64,000 nt of DNA from Rhodococcus sp. 06-235-1A. GTDB taxonomy: Bacteria > Actinomycetota > Actinomycetes > Mycobacteriales > Mycobacteriaceae. Both the position numbers and the translations under genes were made by a program. The stretch covers positions 186,001-250,000 of the forward strand of contig NZ_NOYI01000009.1 of NCBI RefSeq assembly GCF_002258785.1. The letters run 5' to 3'. Positions 21,563-32,301 of this stretch are shown in pieces. Below the pieces are notes generated by a model that was not told the origin of the DNA, ran no database searches, and saw nothing but the letters and a program-made list of their open reading frames with translations. Positions within the stretch are counted from its first letter, which is position 1. Each line of letters starts with the position of its first letter.

Positions 21563-22126
21563 CTATCCGTACGTATCCCGCGGTCCCCGTCCGCGCACGT
21601 GACGTTCGCCTTTTCTCCAGCTCTGCGTCGTCGGCCCGGTGATGCGAAGAGAGGTCACCACACCGTGCCCGACCGCTGCCGCGATCTTCGCCAGAATCTG
21701 CGACTGCATCAGTCTCAATTGCGTCGCCCACGCAGTGGACTCGGCCGAGATACTGAGCACTCCGTCCTTGAGAGTCGTCGGTTCCGCATGAGCCGATATG
21801 TCCTCACCGACGACGCTGGGCCATCGACCCAGCACCGCACCCTCCGAGACCTTGGCCGACCACCCACGCTTGGCCGCGATCGTATTGGCCAGGGCACCGA
21901 ACGCCTGCGGGTCTCGGTCGTCGGGCCCGGCACCCGACCAACCCCGTCGACGACGCCCCCGCAGTGCCCGCACTCCGCCGGTCGGCGACGACCGGCCCTG
22001 ACCCACCGACTTGCCGCTCGCCTTGGCGGCAGCGCGCGCATCCTCGAGTGCTCGACGCGCCAGATCGATGCCTTTCAACTCCGGTGCCTCACCCGCGTCG
22101 GTGGGGACTCCCTCGTCGTCGTTCAT
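21563..22126 (-). CDS. dciA: DciA-family replication protein (DUF721)
   Basis: 187 residues: an acidic N-terminus ([20 protein letters not shown]), a disordered middle, and the DUF721/DciA domain with [54 protein letters not shown]. DciA is the ancestral loader/regulator of the DnaB helicase in bacteria lacking DnaC/DnaI; the mycobacterial Rv0004 is the orthologue. The start ATGA overlaps the recF stop by four bases, so it is coupled to recF. Confidence 0.92.
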   Translation of the reverse strand: MNDDEGVPTDAGEAPELKGIDLARRALEDARAAAKASGKSVGQGRSSPTGGVRALRGRRRRGWSGAGPDDRDPQAFGALANTIAAKRGWSAKVSEGAVLGRWPSVVGEDISAHAEPTTLKDGVLSISAESTAWATQLRLMQSQILAKIAAAVGHGVVTSLRITGPTTQSWRKGERHVRGRGPRDTYG

Positions 22127-23373
22127 CGAACCTCGCTCTCCGTGCCTGCGGTCTCGGTAAAGCTGGACAGATCCGTGATCCGCGAGATACGTCCTGCAGC
22201 ACCGGAATTCGAACCCTGCTGGGCTTCCACTCCGTAGCGACGCGCGTCGAGCTCGGGTGGAACGTCCTCCGGTACCGCGGCAGTGATCAGTACCTGCTCG
22301 GCACCGGCCGCCACCGTCGCCAGCGCAGCACGCCGCTTTCGGTCGAGCTCGGCGAAGACATCGTCGAGCATCAGTACCGGATCCGTGCCGTCCTCACGGA
22401 GCAGGCCGAAGGACCCGAGCCGCAACGACAATGCATACGACCACGACTCACCATGGCTGGCAAAGCCTTTGGTCGGTTGATCACCGAGCATCAACTCGAG
22501 ATCGTCTCGGTGCGGTCCCACCAGGCATACACCACGCTCGATCTCACGTTGGCGCATCACCGAAAGTTGATGAAGGAAAGCAGCTTCCAGAACGTCGACG
22601 TCATCGGGCTCGGGTGCACGATCGGCATCGGAGAACTCCGGCGGCAAAGCATCGGCAAGACTGCATCGATAGGCAACGGCGGCCAAGCGCGATTCCGGCG
22701 CGATCGAACTGTAGGACTGTTGCACGAACGGCATCAGCTCGTGCACCAAACCTATTCTGGCAGAAAGCAATCGAGCTCCGTGCGCCGCGAGATGCCCGTC
22801 CCACACATCGAGAGTGGCAAGCGCGCTTGCGCCGTCGCCCGAGGACGATCCGCGGCGCAACGATCCACTAGCCGTCTTGAGCAGAGCCGATCGCTGCCGC
22901 AGAACCTTGTCGTAATCTGCACGGACAGTGGCCATTCGAGGAATTCGAGTGGTCAGCAGCTCGTCGAGATACCGTCGTCGCTCACTGGGATCGCCGCGGA
23001 CGAGTGAGAGATCCTCGGGAGCGAACAGCACACTCTGCAACACGCCCAGAATCTCACGTGGACGCCGCAGCGGCGACCTGTTCATCCGAGCCTTGTTGGC
23101 CTTACCGTCGAGAAGCTCCACATCGATGATCAGTTCGCGACCGTGATTGACCACGGCACTGCCCACGAACGCCTTGGCAGCACCTGCCCGAATCATGGGA
23201 GCGTCCGAGGACACCCGATGGGAGGACAACGTCGACAGATAGTTGAGCGACTCGAGCAGATTGGTCTTGCCGTGTCCGTTCGGCCCTACGAACACGGTCG
23301 AGCCCGGTCCGAGGTCGACGGTGAGGTCGTCCCAGGATCGGAAATCGTGCAGCTGAAGAGACCGGACGAACAC
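22123..23373 (-). CDS. recF: DNA replication and repair protein RecF
   Basis: 416-residue SMC-like ATPase that helps load RecA at gaps. Walker A GPNGHGKT at residues 30-37, signature/ABC segment [16 protein letters not shown], and Walker [17 protein letters not shown] near residue 325. Start GTG 23373 immediately follows the gnd stop codon (23374-23376). The C-terminus is longer than usual ([13 protein letters not shown]... tail). Confidence 0.97.
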   Translation of the reverse strand: MFVRSLQLHDFRSWDDLTVDLGPGSTVFVGPNGHGKTNLLESLNYLSTLSSHRVSSDAPMIRAGAAKAFVGSAVVNHGRELIIDVELLDGKANKARMNRSPLRRPREILGVLQSVLFAPEDLSLVRGDPSERRRYLDELLTTRIPRMATVRADYDKVLRQRSALLKTASGSLRRGSSSGDGASALATLDVWDGHLAAHGARLLSARIGLVHELMPFVQQSYSSIAPESRLAAVAYRCSLADALPPEFSDADRAPEPDDVDVLEAAFLHQLSVMRQREIERGVCLVGPHRDDLELMLGDQPTKGFASHGESWSYALSLRLGSFGLLREDGTDPVLMLDDVFAELDRKRRAALATVAAGAEQVLITAAVPEDVPPELDARRYGVEAQQGSNSGAAGRISRITDLSSFTETAGTESEVR

Positions 23374-24300
23374 TTACTCGGTGTGATTCGGCGCCGGAGC
23401 GCGCAGGGTCTCGTCGGCATCGACCTTCTTGACCGCATGCCCGCCGAACTGGTTCCGCAGTGCAGAGACAGCCTTCATGGCAGGCGAATCCTCTTGCCGC
23501 GAGGCAAATCTCGCGAACAGCGCGGCGGAGATCACCGGTGCCGGGACAGCGTGCCGAATGGCTTCCTCGACGGTCCAGCGGCCCTCACCGGAATCCTCGG
23601 TGTAGCCGGAGATCTCACTGAATTCCGGATCCTGGCCGAGCGCTTCGACCAACAGATCGAGCAACCAGGACCGCACCACCGTGCCCTTGCTCCAGGCCCG
23701 CAGCACGCCCTGGACATCCTGCACGAGTTCTTCGGCTTCGAGGATCTCGTAACCCTCGGCGTACGCCTGCATCAACCCGTATTCGATGCCGTTGTGCACC
23801 ATCTTCGAGTAATGGCCTGCTCCGACCGGGCCCGCATGTACGAATCCGTCCGCACGCTCGCCTTCCGGACGCAAGGCGTCGAAGATCGGCATCGCGCGTG
23901 CGACATGCTCGTCCTGGCCGCCGACCATCAGGCCGTAGCCGTTCTTCAGGCCCCAGACGCCGCCGGATACTCCGGCATCGATGTAACCGATTCCCTTGGC
24001 GTCCAACAGCTCTGCATTGGGCTTGTCATCGGTGAACCGAGAGTTGCCGCCGTCGATCACGAGATCGCCTGGCTCGAGTACCTCCGCCAGACCGGTGACG
24101 GTATCGCGGGTGATCTTGCCCGACGGAACCATCACCCACACCACCCTCGGTGCCGTCAGTGCCTGCGCGAGACCGGCCAGTGACGGGGTATCGGTCACTT
24201 CGGGCCGGGGGTCGTAACCGACGACCTCGTGACCGTGCTCACGCAGTCTCTCGCGCATGTTGAAGCCCATTTTTCCGAGACCGACCAAGCCCAGCTGCAT
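23374..24300 (-). CDS. gnd: 6-phosphogluconate dehydrogenase (decarboxylating), short NAD-type
   Basis: 308 residues, the short form of 6PGDH. N-terminal nucleotide-binding GLVGLGKMGFNM; substrate motif VIDGGNSRFTD and ISGG-like VSGGVWGLKNGYGLMVGG; catalytic Lys in HAGPVGAGHYSKMVHNGIEYGLMQAYAEGYEIL. Converts 6-phosphogluconate to ribulose-5-phosphate. It lies between dnaN and recF; this is its usual position in many Corynebacteriales, an unusual place for a carbon-metabolism enzyme. Confidence 0.96.
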   Translation of the reverse strand: MQLGLVGLGKMGFNMRERLREHGHEVVGYDPRPEVTDTPSLAGLAQALTAPRVVWVMVPSGKITRDTVTGLAEVLEPGDLVIDGGNSRFTDDKPNAELLDAKGIGYIDAGVSGGVWGLKNGYGLMVGGQDEHVARAMPIFDALRPEGERADGFVHAGPVGAGHYSKMVHNGIEYGLMQAYAEGYEILEAEELVQDVQGVLRAWSKGTVVRSWLLDLLVEALGQDPEFSEISGYTEDSGEGRWTVEEAIRHAVPAPVISAALFARFASRQEDSPAMKAVSALRNQFGGHAVKKVDADETLRAPAPNHTE

Positions 24301-24364
24301 GATGAGGCGTCCTTGTCTGTGTCAGGTGCGGAGTGTCCGCGGGTTCAACAGTAATCAGGCTCGA

Positions 24365-25549
24365 TCAGCCCGGCAGCCTGACCGGCATCAGCAAGTACGT
24401 GTATTCGGATTGCGGCGCCGCGAACTTGCCCGCGTCGTCGGCCACCAGTTCCTCGTCCGATGTCGGACGCAACACTGCGGGCCGGCTGGGCGTCGTGAAT
24501 CCGAAGGTCACCTTGTCGCTGTGCAGAGAAGACAAGCCATCGATCAGATAGCCCGGGTTGAAGGCGATGGTGAGTGCCTCGCCCTGGAAATCGGCGGGCA
24601 GTGCCTCCTCGGCACGACCTGCATCGTCGCCGCCGGCAGAGAGTAGGACGCCCTCGGCATTGAATTCCAGACGAACCTGCGCGCCACGCTCGGCAACGAG
24701 GGCCACACGCTTGATGGCCTCGACCAACGATGCGATCTCGAGGGTCGCCACCGCAGTGTGTTCGGCCGGCAGCAACTGACGAAACTTCGGGAATTCGGCG
24801 TCGAGCAGTCGCGTCGTGGTGCGGCGCCCGTCGCTGACGATGCCGAGTAGGCCGTCGCTACCGATGGACGATCCCGAACCCAGAGCCAGTTCGACGGGCG
24901 AGCTCGCGTTACCGCCGAGGGTCTTCGCCGACTCGGACAGGGTCTTGGCCGGGATGAGCACCGCAGTGGTGGTGTCGGCCCCGGCGGGAACCCATTCCAC
25001 CTCACGAACCGCCAACCGGAAACGGTCGGTGGCCGCGAGAACGACGTTGGTGCCGTCGATCTCCACGCGGATACCGGTGAGCATGGGAAGGGTGTCGTCC
25101 TTGCCCGCGGCGATGGCGACCTGGGCGATTGCCTCGGAGAAGACATCACCGGCCAGCGAACCGGTGTTGGTGGGCAACTCGGGGAGCTGCGGGTAGTCCT
25201 CCACCGGCATCGTCGGCAGTGAGAACTTGGCGCTTCCGCAGTTGACCAGAACGCGGGTTCCGTCGACCGTGACGTCCACCGGCTTGTTCGGCAGAGACTT
25301 CGTGATATCGGCAAGTAGCTTGCCCGACACCAGAACTCGACCTGCGGTGGCAACCTCGGCGGACACTTTGACCTGAGTGGATACCTCGTAGTCGAATCCG
25401 GAGACCGTCAGGCCCTGTTCGTCGGCGGCGAGAAGAACTCCACCGAGAACGGGAACGGGCGGCCGGGACGGCAAGCTACGGGCCACCCATGCGACCGAAT
25501 CGGAAAAATCTTCACGAGCAACGCGAAACTTCAAACTTCCAAGCTCCAT
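24365..25549 (-). CDS. dnaN: DNA polymerase III beta sliding clamp
   Basis: 394 residues with the three-domain clamp pattern: [68 protein letters not shown] and the C-terminal [11 protein letters not shown] typical of clamps. It encircles DNA and tethers polymerases. Start ATG 25549 fits the family start ([15 protein letters not shown]). It is separated from dnaA by the oriC spacer. Confidence 0.98.
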   Translation of the reverse strand: MELGSLKFRVAREDFSDSVAWVARSLPSRPPVPVLGGVLLAADEQGLTVSGFDYEVSTQVKVSAEVATAGRVLVSGKLLADITKSLPNKPVDVTVDGTRVLVNCGSAKFSLPTMPVEDYPQLPELPTNTGSLAGDVFSEAIAQVAIAAGKDDTLPMLTGIRVEIDGTNVVLAATDRFRLAVREVEWVPAGADTTTAVLIPAKTLSESAKTLGGNASSPVELALGSGSSIGSDGLLGIVSDGRRTTTRLLDAEFPKFRQLLPAEHTAVATLEIASLVEAIKRVALVAERGAQVRLEFNAEGVLLSAGGDDAGRAEEALPADFQGEALTIAFNPGYLIDGLSSLHSDKVTFGFTTPSRPAVLRPTSDEELVADDAGKFAAPQSEYTYLLMPVRLPG

Positions 25550-26069
25550 CGCTCGGCATTTCCTCTCGTTCGGTGGCGTTCGTCTTCACGGCAGGAGCGG
25601 AGCAACCTCGATCGTTGCGGCTCGAACCGATGCAACGACGAGTCTGGCACATCCAGCGCAAGCACACCGTATGCCCTCCGAAGCGAAGTTGAAAGCTCGA
25701 GGCTCACGCCGAACGTGGGATTCGATCCATCTCGGAGGGCCTGTGAACGGATCGTTCCCCAACACCTGTTTTCAAAGAAGTTCTTTCAAGGAGAAAACAG
25801 AAGTATTAATAGGTCCTGTGGAATCTGTGCACGGACCCATCGAGCCGCTGGTGGCCGAGCGTGGTGTCGTGGGGATGAACTCGGGACCAATCGGAGGTTG
25901 ATGCTCGGCGCCCTGTGGACGAATCGCATCGGTGCACAGGGCCCCACACTCCATCCCCAGAACTTCGATGTTGTCCACATGGTTATCCACAGGTGTGAAT
26001 CAATGCTCGACGCCTCGAGAACTCGCGGAATCCGAGTCGAGAATCGGTCCGGAAGACGACGAGAAACGT
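25550..26069. other. oriC: oriC: replication origin between dnaA and dnaN
   Basis: About 520 non-coding bases between dnaN and the dnaA terminator, the place of oriC in Corynebacteriales. DnaA boxes: TTGTCCACA at 25971-25979 and TTATCCACA at 25983-25991 (12 bases apart), TGTGGACGA at 25914-25922, a weaker TGTGGAATC at 25817-25825. A clearly AT-rich stretch lies at 25769-25812 (TTTTCAAAGAAG to TATTAATA), a good candidate for the unwinding element, with the strong boxes about 160 bases on the dnaA side. Position plus boxes make the call strong; exact limits are not. Confidence 0.9.
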
Positions 26070-26109
26070 AAGACGGCACCGAACCCGCGATGGGATTCGG
26101 TGCCGTCTT
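26070..26109 (-). terminator. Terminator after dnaA
   Basis: Fourteen-base perfect arms AAGACGGCACCGAA (26070-26083) and TTCGGTGCCGTCTT (26096-26109) with a 12-base loop, 24 bases after the dnaA stop. On the minus strand only a short T-rich tail follows. It also shields oriC from dnaA transcription. Confidence 0.85.
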
Positions 26110-26133
26110 CTGCGTTCGTCCGTGCCCGGATCT

Positions 26134-27666
26134 CTACCGCTTCGAGCGTTGCTTGATCCGTGCAGTTAGCTCCTGGACCTGGTCGTACACCTTGCGACGC
26201 TCGGTCATCTCCTTGCGAATCTTCTTGTCCGCGTACATGACCGTCGTGTGATCTCGTCCGAATGTCTGACCGATCTTGGGCAGAGACAAGTCGGTGAGCT
26301 CGCGGCAGAGATACATCGCTATCTGCCTGGCCATGGCCAATGCCCTGGCCTTTCCCGGGCCACACAGGTCTTCGATCGAGGTGTTGAAGTACTCCGCCGT
26401 GACGGCCATGATCGTGGCTGCGTTGATCTCGAGACTCGACGAATCGGGAATGAGATCGCGCAGCACCACCTCCGCCAGAGTCAGATCCAGTGCTTGCCCG
26501 TTGAGCGATGCGAACGCCGTGACGCGAATCAGGGCGCCTTCCAGCTCACGGATGTTGCGTTCGATTCGGCTGGCGATCAGTTCGAGCACGTCGTGCGGTA
26601 CGTCGAGTCGGTCCATCCGAGCCTTCTTGCTCAGAATCGCGATGCGGGTCTCGAGCTCGGGGGGCTGCACGTCGGTGATCAGGCCCCACTCGAAGCGGGT
26701 GCGGAGCCTCTCCTCGAGGGTCGCCAACTGTTTCGGGGGCCGGTCGGAGGAGACCACGATCTGCTTGTTCGCGTTGTGCAGCGTGTTGAAGGTGTGGAAG
26801 AACTCCTCCTGGATGCCTTCCTTGCCTTCGATGAACTGGATGTCGTCGACGAGCAACACGTCCGTCTCGCGGTACCGGCGCTTGAAGGCCACCTTGCGGT
26901 CGTCACGAAGACTGTTGATGAAGTCGTTCGTGAATTCCTCGGTGGAGACGTATTTGACGCGCATGCCCGGGAACAGACGTTGCGCGTAATGGCCGGCTGC
27001 GTGCAGTAGGTGAGTCTTGCCCAGTCCCGACGCCCCCCACACGAACAGCGGGTTGTATGCGCGGGCAGGGGCTTCGGCGATGGCCACCGCTGCTGCGTGC
27101 GCGAACCGATTCGAGGCACCGATGACGAACGTGTCGAAGGTGTACTTCGAGTTCAGGCTGTTCGCACCCGATGACGGGGGCGTCGACTCGGGTGGTTTGG
27201 TGAAATACGTCGGCCACGAGTTCTGCACGCTGGCGAGCGCCTCGCGTTCGTCGTCGACCTCTTCGTAATCTGCCGTTTCCGAGTCCGACGGCTCGTCGTC
27301 CCTGCTGGTCAGGATGCGGCGCCGGTAGGTAGGAGAGCTCACGGCGTCGGGATAGGTCGACCGCTCGGACTCGATCTTCTCGTCCTCGGGAGCGGAGATT
27401 CGCACGCCGAGTCCTTCGACGCCCTGCCCCAGATGACGCCCGAGAGCGCCGAGAATAGGTTCGCGAAGGTCTCGCTCGATCGCCTCCTGGGCGAAGGTCG
27501 AGGGAACTGCGAGCAGGGCGAATCCCTGCGTCAGAGTCAACGGTTTGACCAGCGCGAGCCAGGCCTTCTGGCCTTTGGTCAGCGGCGACCCACTGTGTCG
27601 GTCGGATGTGAGCTCCGCGACCACCTCGGGCCAGATGCGCGCGAGCGCATCCGGATCGTCGTTCAC
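26134..27666 (-). CDS. dnaA: Chromosomal replication initiator DnaA
   Basis: 510 residues from GTG 27666, which has GGAGGG six bases upstream; the frame is open further to 27855 but that part lies in the AT-rich regulatory spacer. Domain I (residues ~1-90, [16 protein letters not shown]), a variable linker, AAA+ domain III with Walker [14 protein letters not shown] and Walker [16 protein letters not shown], and DNA-binding domain IV with the DnaA signature [15 protein letters not shown]. It binds boxes in oriC and opens the duplex. Confidence 0.98.
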   Translation of the reverse strand: MNDDPDALARIWPEVVAELTSDRHSGSPLTKGQKAWLALVKPLTLTQGFALLAVPSTFAQEAIERDLREPILGALGRHLGQGVEGLGVRISAPEDEKIESERSTYPDAVSSPTYRRRILTSRDDEPSDSETADYEEVDDEREALASVQNSWPTYFTKPPESTPPSSGANSLNSKYTFDTFVIGASNRFAHAAAVAIAEAPARAYNPLFVWGASGLGKTHLLHAAGHYAQRLFPGMRVKYVSTEEFTNDFINSLRDDRKVAFKRRYRETDVLLVDDIQFIEGKEGIQEEFFHTFNTLHNANKQIVVSSDRPPKQLATLEERLRTRFEWGLITDVQPPELETRIAILSKKARMDRLDVPHDVLELIASRIERNIRELEGALIRVTAFASLNGQALDLTLAEVVLRDLIPDSSSLEINAATIMAVTAEYFNTSIEDLCGPGKARALAMARQIAMYLCRELTDLSLPKIGQTFGRDHTTVMYADKKIRKEMTERRKVYDQVQELTARIKQRSKR

Positions 27667-28285
27667 GTCGATCCCTCCGTTGTCGTGCGTTGGTCTCGTA
27701 CGGGTACGACGCGTGACATTCGTGCGTCGTTTCCCACCCGCGCGGCGGGATCGTCGGATAGCGTCGTCGATCGTGCGTCGCCGCGGCCGAGACCAGGGTC
27801 CGTGGGTGGACCCCGCAAGGTACGAATATGCCACCTGAACTGTGTTTCCACACAATTATCCACAGGTGTGGATAAACGACACCGATGTGACCCCAGAGCT
27901 CGTTTCGGTTCGTGCTATGACACGCCCATCAGTCTGACCTGCACCGATGACCGTTGTCTGTCGTACGATCGGACGAACAGCATCGCCGCCGACCCACACC
28001 CGAGACCGAATTCGATGCAGATCACACGGTCGGTCGCCGCCACAGCCCGTGCCTGTGGATGAATTGCCGAGCCGATCGGTTCGGAGCGAGTTTGACCACC
28101 GGTGACTCGATCAGTACTCTCGAACAGTCACCCAATAGCGAGGTGGCCGATGCTTGCTGGCTGCTCACAGTCTGTCTTCACTCGGATTTCTCGCTCGGGA
28201 GGCAAGCGACTTCATCCGAACTCGCTGGAACCTTTACAGCAGGCGCCGACAGATCGGCGTCTTCGAATCTCGAGGAGTGTTGACC
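27667..28285. promoter_or_regulatory. dnaA-rpmH divergent regulatory region with DnaA boxes
   Basis: 619 bases without a convincing gene. Paired DnaA boxes face each other at 27856-27864 (TTATCCACA) and 27867-27875 (TGTGGATAA) with a 2-base gap, next to a small palindrome TGTG-TTTC-CACA at 27841-27852. A weaker TGTGGATGA is at 28054-28062. This fits dnaA autoregulation and the divergent rpmH promoter; I cannot place -10/-35 elements. Confidence 0.7.
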
Positions 28286-28429
28286 GTGGCCAAGGGCAAG
28301 CGGACGTTCCAGCCGAACAATCGCCGCCGCGCGCGCGTTCATGGCTTCCGTCTTCGTATGCGTACCCGTGCGGGTCGTGCAATCGTTTCCGCACGTCGCG
28401 GCAAGGGCCGTAAAGAACTCACAGCCTGA
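28286..28429 (+). CDS. rpmH: 50S ribosomal protein L34
   Basis: 47 residues, GTG start at 28286 preceded by GAGGAG eight bases upstream. The sequence [25 protein letters not shown] is the L34 signature and the protein ends GRKELTA. An in-frame TTG (28280) and GTG (28277) also exist but lie within or too close to the ribosome-binding site. First gene of the conserved rpmH-rnpA-yidD-yidC-jag-rsmG order. Confidence 0.97.
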   Translation: MAKGKRTFQPNNRRRARVHGFRLRMRTRAGRAIVSARRGKGRKELTA

Positions 28430-28459
28430 TATTCGTTCGTCCGAACCTTGGAGCTCGGG

Positions 28460-28840
28460 ATGCTTCCTGAGCCGAATCGACTGCACCGAGCACGTGATTT
28501 CACCGTAGCGGTGCGTCGAGGACGCCGAATGGGTAGATCTGATCTGGTTGTCCACGCCGTCGTGCGGGATGAGCAGGACATCGCGTCGACCGTTCGGGGA
28601 CCACGATTCGGATTGATCGTCAGCAAGGCAGTCGGGCCGGCCGTAACTCGTCATCGAGTTGCGCGCCGGCTTCGGCATATCTGTAGCGACGTGATCGGTG
28701 AGCTCCCCGAGACCACCGACGTGGTCATCCGCGCACTGCCCGGAGCCGCGAGAGCGTCCTCGGCAGATCTCTTGATTCAACTGCGTTCAGGATTGAAGAA
28801 GCTCGGTCTTCTCGAAGCTCCGAAGGGTCCGCCGTCATGA
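28460..28840 (+). CDS. rnpA: Ribonuclease P protein component
   Basis: 126 residues. Protein subunit of RNase P that matures tRNA 5' ends with rnpB RNA. The start ATG 28460 gives MLPEPNRLHRARDFTVAVRRGRR, the family N-terminus; an in-frame TTG at 28448 would add four residues. The RNR-like motif is VTRHRVARRLRH and the substrate loop FGLIVSKAVGPAV. The stop overlaps yidD by 4 bases. Confidence 0.96.
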   Translation: MLPEPNRLHRARDFTVAVRRGRRMGRSDLVVHAVVRDEQDIASTVRGPRFGLIVSKAVGPAVTRHRVARRLRHICSDVIGELPETTDVVIRALPGAARASSADLLIQLRSGLKKLGLLEAPKGPPS

Positions 28841-29166
28841 CATTCATGGGCAACCTTCGTTCCATTCCTGCTCGATCACTCGTGTATCTCATCGGGTTGT
28901 ACCGAACATATGTGTCCCCGATGAGACCTCCCACCTGTCGCTTCTCCCCCACCTGCAGTGAGTACGCCGTCGAGGCGCTGCAGCTGCACGGGATGATGAA
29001 GGGCTCGTTGCTGGCAGTCGTCCGCCTCCTCAAATGTGCTCCCTGGCACTCTGGAGGATGGAACCCGGTGCCCGAGCCCGGTAGGTGGCGCGCGAGCGTC
29101 ACCGAGCTGACCGAAACCGAAGAACACCACGATCTCGTGCGAGTGGAAGAACAGAGGAGTACATAG
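28837..29166 (+). CDS. yidD: Membrane protein insertion efficiency factor YidD
   Basis: 109 residues. Family motifs [31 protein letters not shown] and GGWNPVPEP are intact. YidD assists YidC-dependent insertion. N-terminus is amphipathic, associated with the membrane; the C-terminal tail is longer than in the shortest homologues. Coupled to rnpA by a 4-base overlap and 4 bases before yidC. Confidence 0.95.
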   Translation: MTFMGNLRSIPARSLVYLIGLYRTYVSPMRPPTCRFSPTCSEYAVEALQLHGMMKGSLLAVVRLLKCAPWHSGGWNPVPEPGRWRASVTELTETEEHHDLVRVEEQRST

Positions 29167-29170
29167 AGCC

Positions 29171-30259
29171 GTGCTCGACTTCATTTACTACCCGGTTGCC
29201 TGGATTCTCTGGGTGTGGCACAAGGTGTTCGGCTTTGTGTTCCAGGATCCCAGCAATGGGTTCGCCTGGGCGCTGTCCGTCGTCTTCCTGGTCTTCACAC
29301 TCCGCCTGATTCTCTACAAGCCCTTCGTCAAACAGGTCCGCACGACGCGGCAGATGCAGGAACTGCAGCCGCAGATCAAGGCTCTGCAGAAGAAGTACGG
29401 CAAAGACAAGCAAAAAATGGCCGTCGAGATGCAGAAGCTCCAGAAGGAGCACGGCTTCAATCCGTTGATGGGTTGTTTGCCGGTGCTGGCGCAGGCACCC
29501 GTGTTCATCGGCCTGTTTCACGTGCTGCGTTCGTTCAACCGCACCGGCACCGGTGTCGGCCAGCTCGGCCTGAGCCCGGAAGAGAACCGCGAACTCTCCA
29601 ACTACGCGTTCAGCGTTGCCGATGTGCAGTCGTTCCTCGACGCTCGACTGTTCGGAGCCCCGATCTCGGCGTGGATCACCATGCCGCAGGAGCAGCTCAA
29701 CGCTTTCGCCGTCGGACCAGGTGCTTCCATTCCGTCCACGTTCGTCATCGCGGCGGTATCGATTCCGCTGATGATCATCGCGGCGATCATGACCCATATG
29801 AACTCGCGTGCATCGGTGGCTCGTCAGAGCGCCGCCGCAGCGGCGAACCCGCAGTCCGCGATCATGAACAAGCTCGCGCTGTATGTGTTCCCCTTGGGTG
29901 TACTGGTCTTCGGTGCCCTACTACCGATCGCAATCCTGCTGTACTGGGTCAGCAACAACACCTGGACGTACGCACAGCAACACCTGGTCTTCGGAAAGAT
30001 CGACAAAGAAGAAGCGTCCAAGGCTGCAGCGGCCGTGGAGAAGCGCTCGGAGAATGCGCCGAAGCCCGGTGTGAAGCCCGTGTCCACCACCAAGCCCAAG
30101 CCGGGTGCGCGACCGAAGCTGTCGAAGATGGAACCGGTCAGCGAAGAGTCCTCGGTCGACGGCAGCGAGACCTCGGGTACGACGACCGGTGCCGCGGCAC
30201 CGATCAAACCGAGACCGCAGGCGAATCGGAACAAGTCGACCAAGCGCAAGCGGCGCTGA
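29171..30259 (+). CDS. yidC: Membrane protein insertase YidC
   Basis: 362 residues. Polytopic Oxa1/YidC insertase: N-terminal helix ([21 protein letters not shown]), a coiled-coil cytoplasmic loop with [37 protein letters not shown], then helices at [19 protein letters not shown] and [34 protein letters not shown]. The C-terminal ~90 residues are a basic Lys/Pro-rich tail, as in actinobacterial members. Start GTG 29171 lies just past the yidD stop. Confidence 0.97.
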   Translation: MLDFIYYPVAWILWVWHKVFGFVFQDPSNGFAWALSVVFLVFTLRLILYKPFVKQVRTTRQMQELQPQIKALQKKYGKDKQKMAVEMQKLQKEHGFNPLMGCLPVLAQAPVFIGLFHVLRSFNRTGTGVGQLGLSPEENRELSNYAFSVADVQSFLDARLFGAPISAWITMPQEQLNAFAVGPGASIPSTFVIAAVSIPLMIIAAIMTHMNSRASVARQSAAAAANPQSAIMNKLALYVFPLGVLVFGALLPIAILLYWVSNNTWTYAQQHLVFGKIDKEEASKAAAAVEKRSENAPKPGVKPVSTTKPKPGARPKLSKMEPVSEESSVDGSETSGTTTGAAAPIKPRPQANRNKSTKRKRR

Positions 30260-30284
30260 CCGACACGTCGAGAGAAGGACGAAC

Positions 30285-30947
30285 ATGGCAGCGGACGTAG
30301 AAGAAGCTCAGAACGAGAACACAGTCGGTGCGGTATCCGGGGATGGAGTGAATGACGTGATGGTCGAGGCCGATCAGCTCAGTGCGGTCGACGCGGGTAC
30401 GGACGAAAGTCCCGTGGTCGAGGATTCCGCAGCCCCCGCGGTGGTCGACGAGAACGCGTCGGATGACGACGACGATGAAGATGACGAGGACTACTTGGTC
30501 GAGGAAGGCGAGATCGCCGGCGACTACCTCGAGCAGCTGCTCGACGTCCTCGACTTCGATGGTGACATCGACCTGGATGTCGAGGGTGATCGGGCGATCG
30601 TCAGTATCGATGGCGGAGATGACCTCGCGAAGCTCGTGGGCCGCAAGGGTGAGGTTCTCGACGCTCTGCAAGAGTTGACGCGTCTGGCTGTTCAGCAGTC
30701 GACCGGTGAGCGCAGCAAGCTGATGCTGGACGTTGCCGGCTGGCGAGCGAAGCGTCGGAGCGAACTCGGCAACTTGGGTACCGAGGCAGCGCGCCGCGTC
30801 CTCGAGTCGGGCGATCGTGAAGAGCTGACCCCGATGACTCCGTTCGAGCGCAAGATCGTGCACGACGCGGTCGCAAAGATCGACGGTGTCGCGAGCGAGA
30901 GCACGGGCGTCGAGCCCGCTCGACGAGTGGTCGTCGTCAAGGCGTAG
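30285..30947 (+). CDS. jag: Jag/KhpB-type RNA-binding protein (KH-R3H)
   Basis: 220 residues: an acidic N-terminal ~70, a KH-like region with GRKGEVLDALQELTRLAV, and a C-terminal R3H domain ending ESTGVEPARRVVVVKA. The R3H contact region is PMTPFERKIVHDAV. The family binds RNA and is linked to cell shape in several Gram-positive bacteria. The ATG at 30285 has AGAGAAGGA upstream; the open frame further upstream lies inside yidC and is not coding. Confidence 0.95.
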   Translation: MAADVEEAQNENTVGAVSGDGVNDVMVEADQLSAVDAGTDESPVVEDSAAPAVVDENASDDDDDEDDEDYLVEEGEIAGDYLEQLLDVLDFDGDIDLDVEGDRAIVSIDGGDDLAKLVGRKGEVLDALQELTRLAVQQSTGERSKLMLDVAGWRAKRRSELGNLGTEAARRVLESGDREELTPMTPFERKIVHDAVAKIDGVASESTGVEPARRVVVVKA

Positions 30948-30961
30948 CAGAGCATTTCGGT

Positions 30962-30991
30962 CGATGGCCCTCACTTCGGTGGGGGCCATCG
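30962..30991 (+). terminator. Hairpin after jag
   Basis: CGATGGCCC (30962-30970) pairs with GGGCCATCG (30983-30991), loop 12 bases, 14 bases after the jag stop. No T-run, which is common for actinobacterial terminators. Confidence 0.6.
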
Positions 30992-31179
30992 TCGTATCCG
31001 GATGTCGTCGAGTGTCCGGTGGAATGTCATGGATGTGATTCGATCGATCAGGGTTCACGAAATTGTCGGAGGCTTCGATTTTTCGACGGTTACTCGAGAT
31101 CCAGCCATGCACTGCGCTTTCGTCACTGTGACGGCAAAGACGGAGTGGACTCCCCGGCGTGGGTGCACGGCATTCGGAC

Positions 31180-31195
31180 TGTTTCACGTGAAACA
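31180..31195. promoter_or_regulatory. parS site 1
   Basis: TGTTTCACGTGAAACA, an exact 16-base palindrome matching the bacterial parS consensus bound by ParB. Confidence 0.93.
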
Positions 31196-31362
31196 AAACG
31201 AAGTCGAAGTGCGATCGTGCGGGGGTGGGGGGTTCGTGTATCCGTGTGTTCGTCACTCGTTGCCGGTCGACCATGGCGGCCTTCGTTGGATAGAGCCGTG
31301 TCCGACGCTCCGGTAAGTTGCGGCAGTCCGGGCAGTCGATCACCGCGATTCGGAGCATGGAC

Positions 31363-31378
31363 AGTTTCACGTGAAACA
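31363..31378. promoter_or_regulatory. parS site 2
   Basis: AGTTTCACGTGAAACA, perfect 14-base core GTTTCACGTGAAAC, 183 bases after site 1. Confidence 0.9.
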
Positions 31379-32285
31379 TCGCGATGCCGATCTGGTGTGC
31401 GACGAGTCCTGAAGGACACCTGATAACCGGTCGCAGCGCATCCGGCCTGTGCTGCCGGATTCGATCTCGTACAGATCAGCGTCGAGGATGGTCACCAACA
31501 CGCAACGGATTCTGTCGGTGCTGCCGCCGCTCTGCATCGAACGGCCGGCCATCGAAAGAGGCGGAGGTCGGGTATTGCGGTGGACGACGAATCGACGGCA
31601 TGTGGACTGCACCCACGACTACCGTGCTGCGGGATGGCGCCGTCAGCCGAACTTGTCGGACGGATCTGTCCTCTGCTGGACAGCCGACCGTGTATGGCGA
31701 AGTGCTCGCGCTTCCTGTCGATCGGGAGTCTCGGCGGTCTCGATTTGCGGAGACGGGTCGGCCCGATCGTTTGTGCACGGCACTGTGTCCCTCGTACCGA
31801 TCGCCGACCGGGCTCGTGCATGCGACGGTCCGAGCCAGACGATCTCTGGATGAGTCCCGAGATCGAATGCACCGAGTGAGTGTTCCGGGCGGTCCGGGTG
31901 AGATCGAGGACTGCGTCCTGTCGCGACTGCTCCCCCGACCGTGTCGGTCGATGAGACACAGGTGTCTGGAACGGTCGTCGTGCTTCGAGACAGGTCTGTC
32001 CGATGCTCGTGGGCTGTCGGTTGCCGATCGACGGTGATCGAGCAACGCCGGGTCGAGTCGGCGCGGTAGCAGCGTCATACGTGGCCTGTAGTCCCGAGGA
32101 GATCGGTCATAGATACAGGCGCGCGTTCGACAGCGAATTCGATGATCCGTGGAGGTTGGTCTCGGGGGTGAAGAAGCGGGTTACGGCTCGTCCTACCTCC
32201 CGTCGACGTATCAGTTGGTTCGGGGGTGGCCAACCCATGGAGGTGATGCTTGACAGCGCGTCAGCCGGTGATCCGTAGGGATTGC

Positions 32286-32301
32286 AGTTTCACGTGAAAC
32301 A
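32286..32301. promoter_or_regulatory. parS site 3
   Basis: AGTTTCACGTGAAACA, perfect 14-base core. Confidence 0.9.

Noticed and set aside
31384..32078. Overlapping opposite-strand frames of 200-217 codons between jag and rsmG
   Set aside because: They overlap each other, show no family motifs, no ribosome-binding sites and Arg/Ser-rich composition; treated as non-coding.
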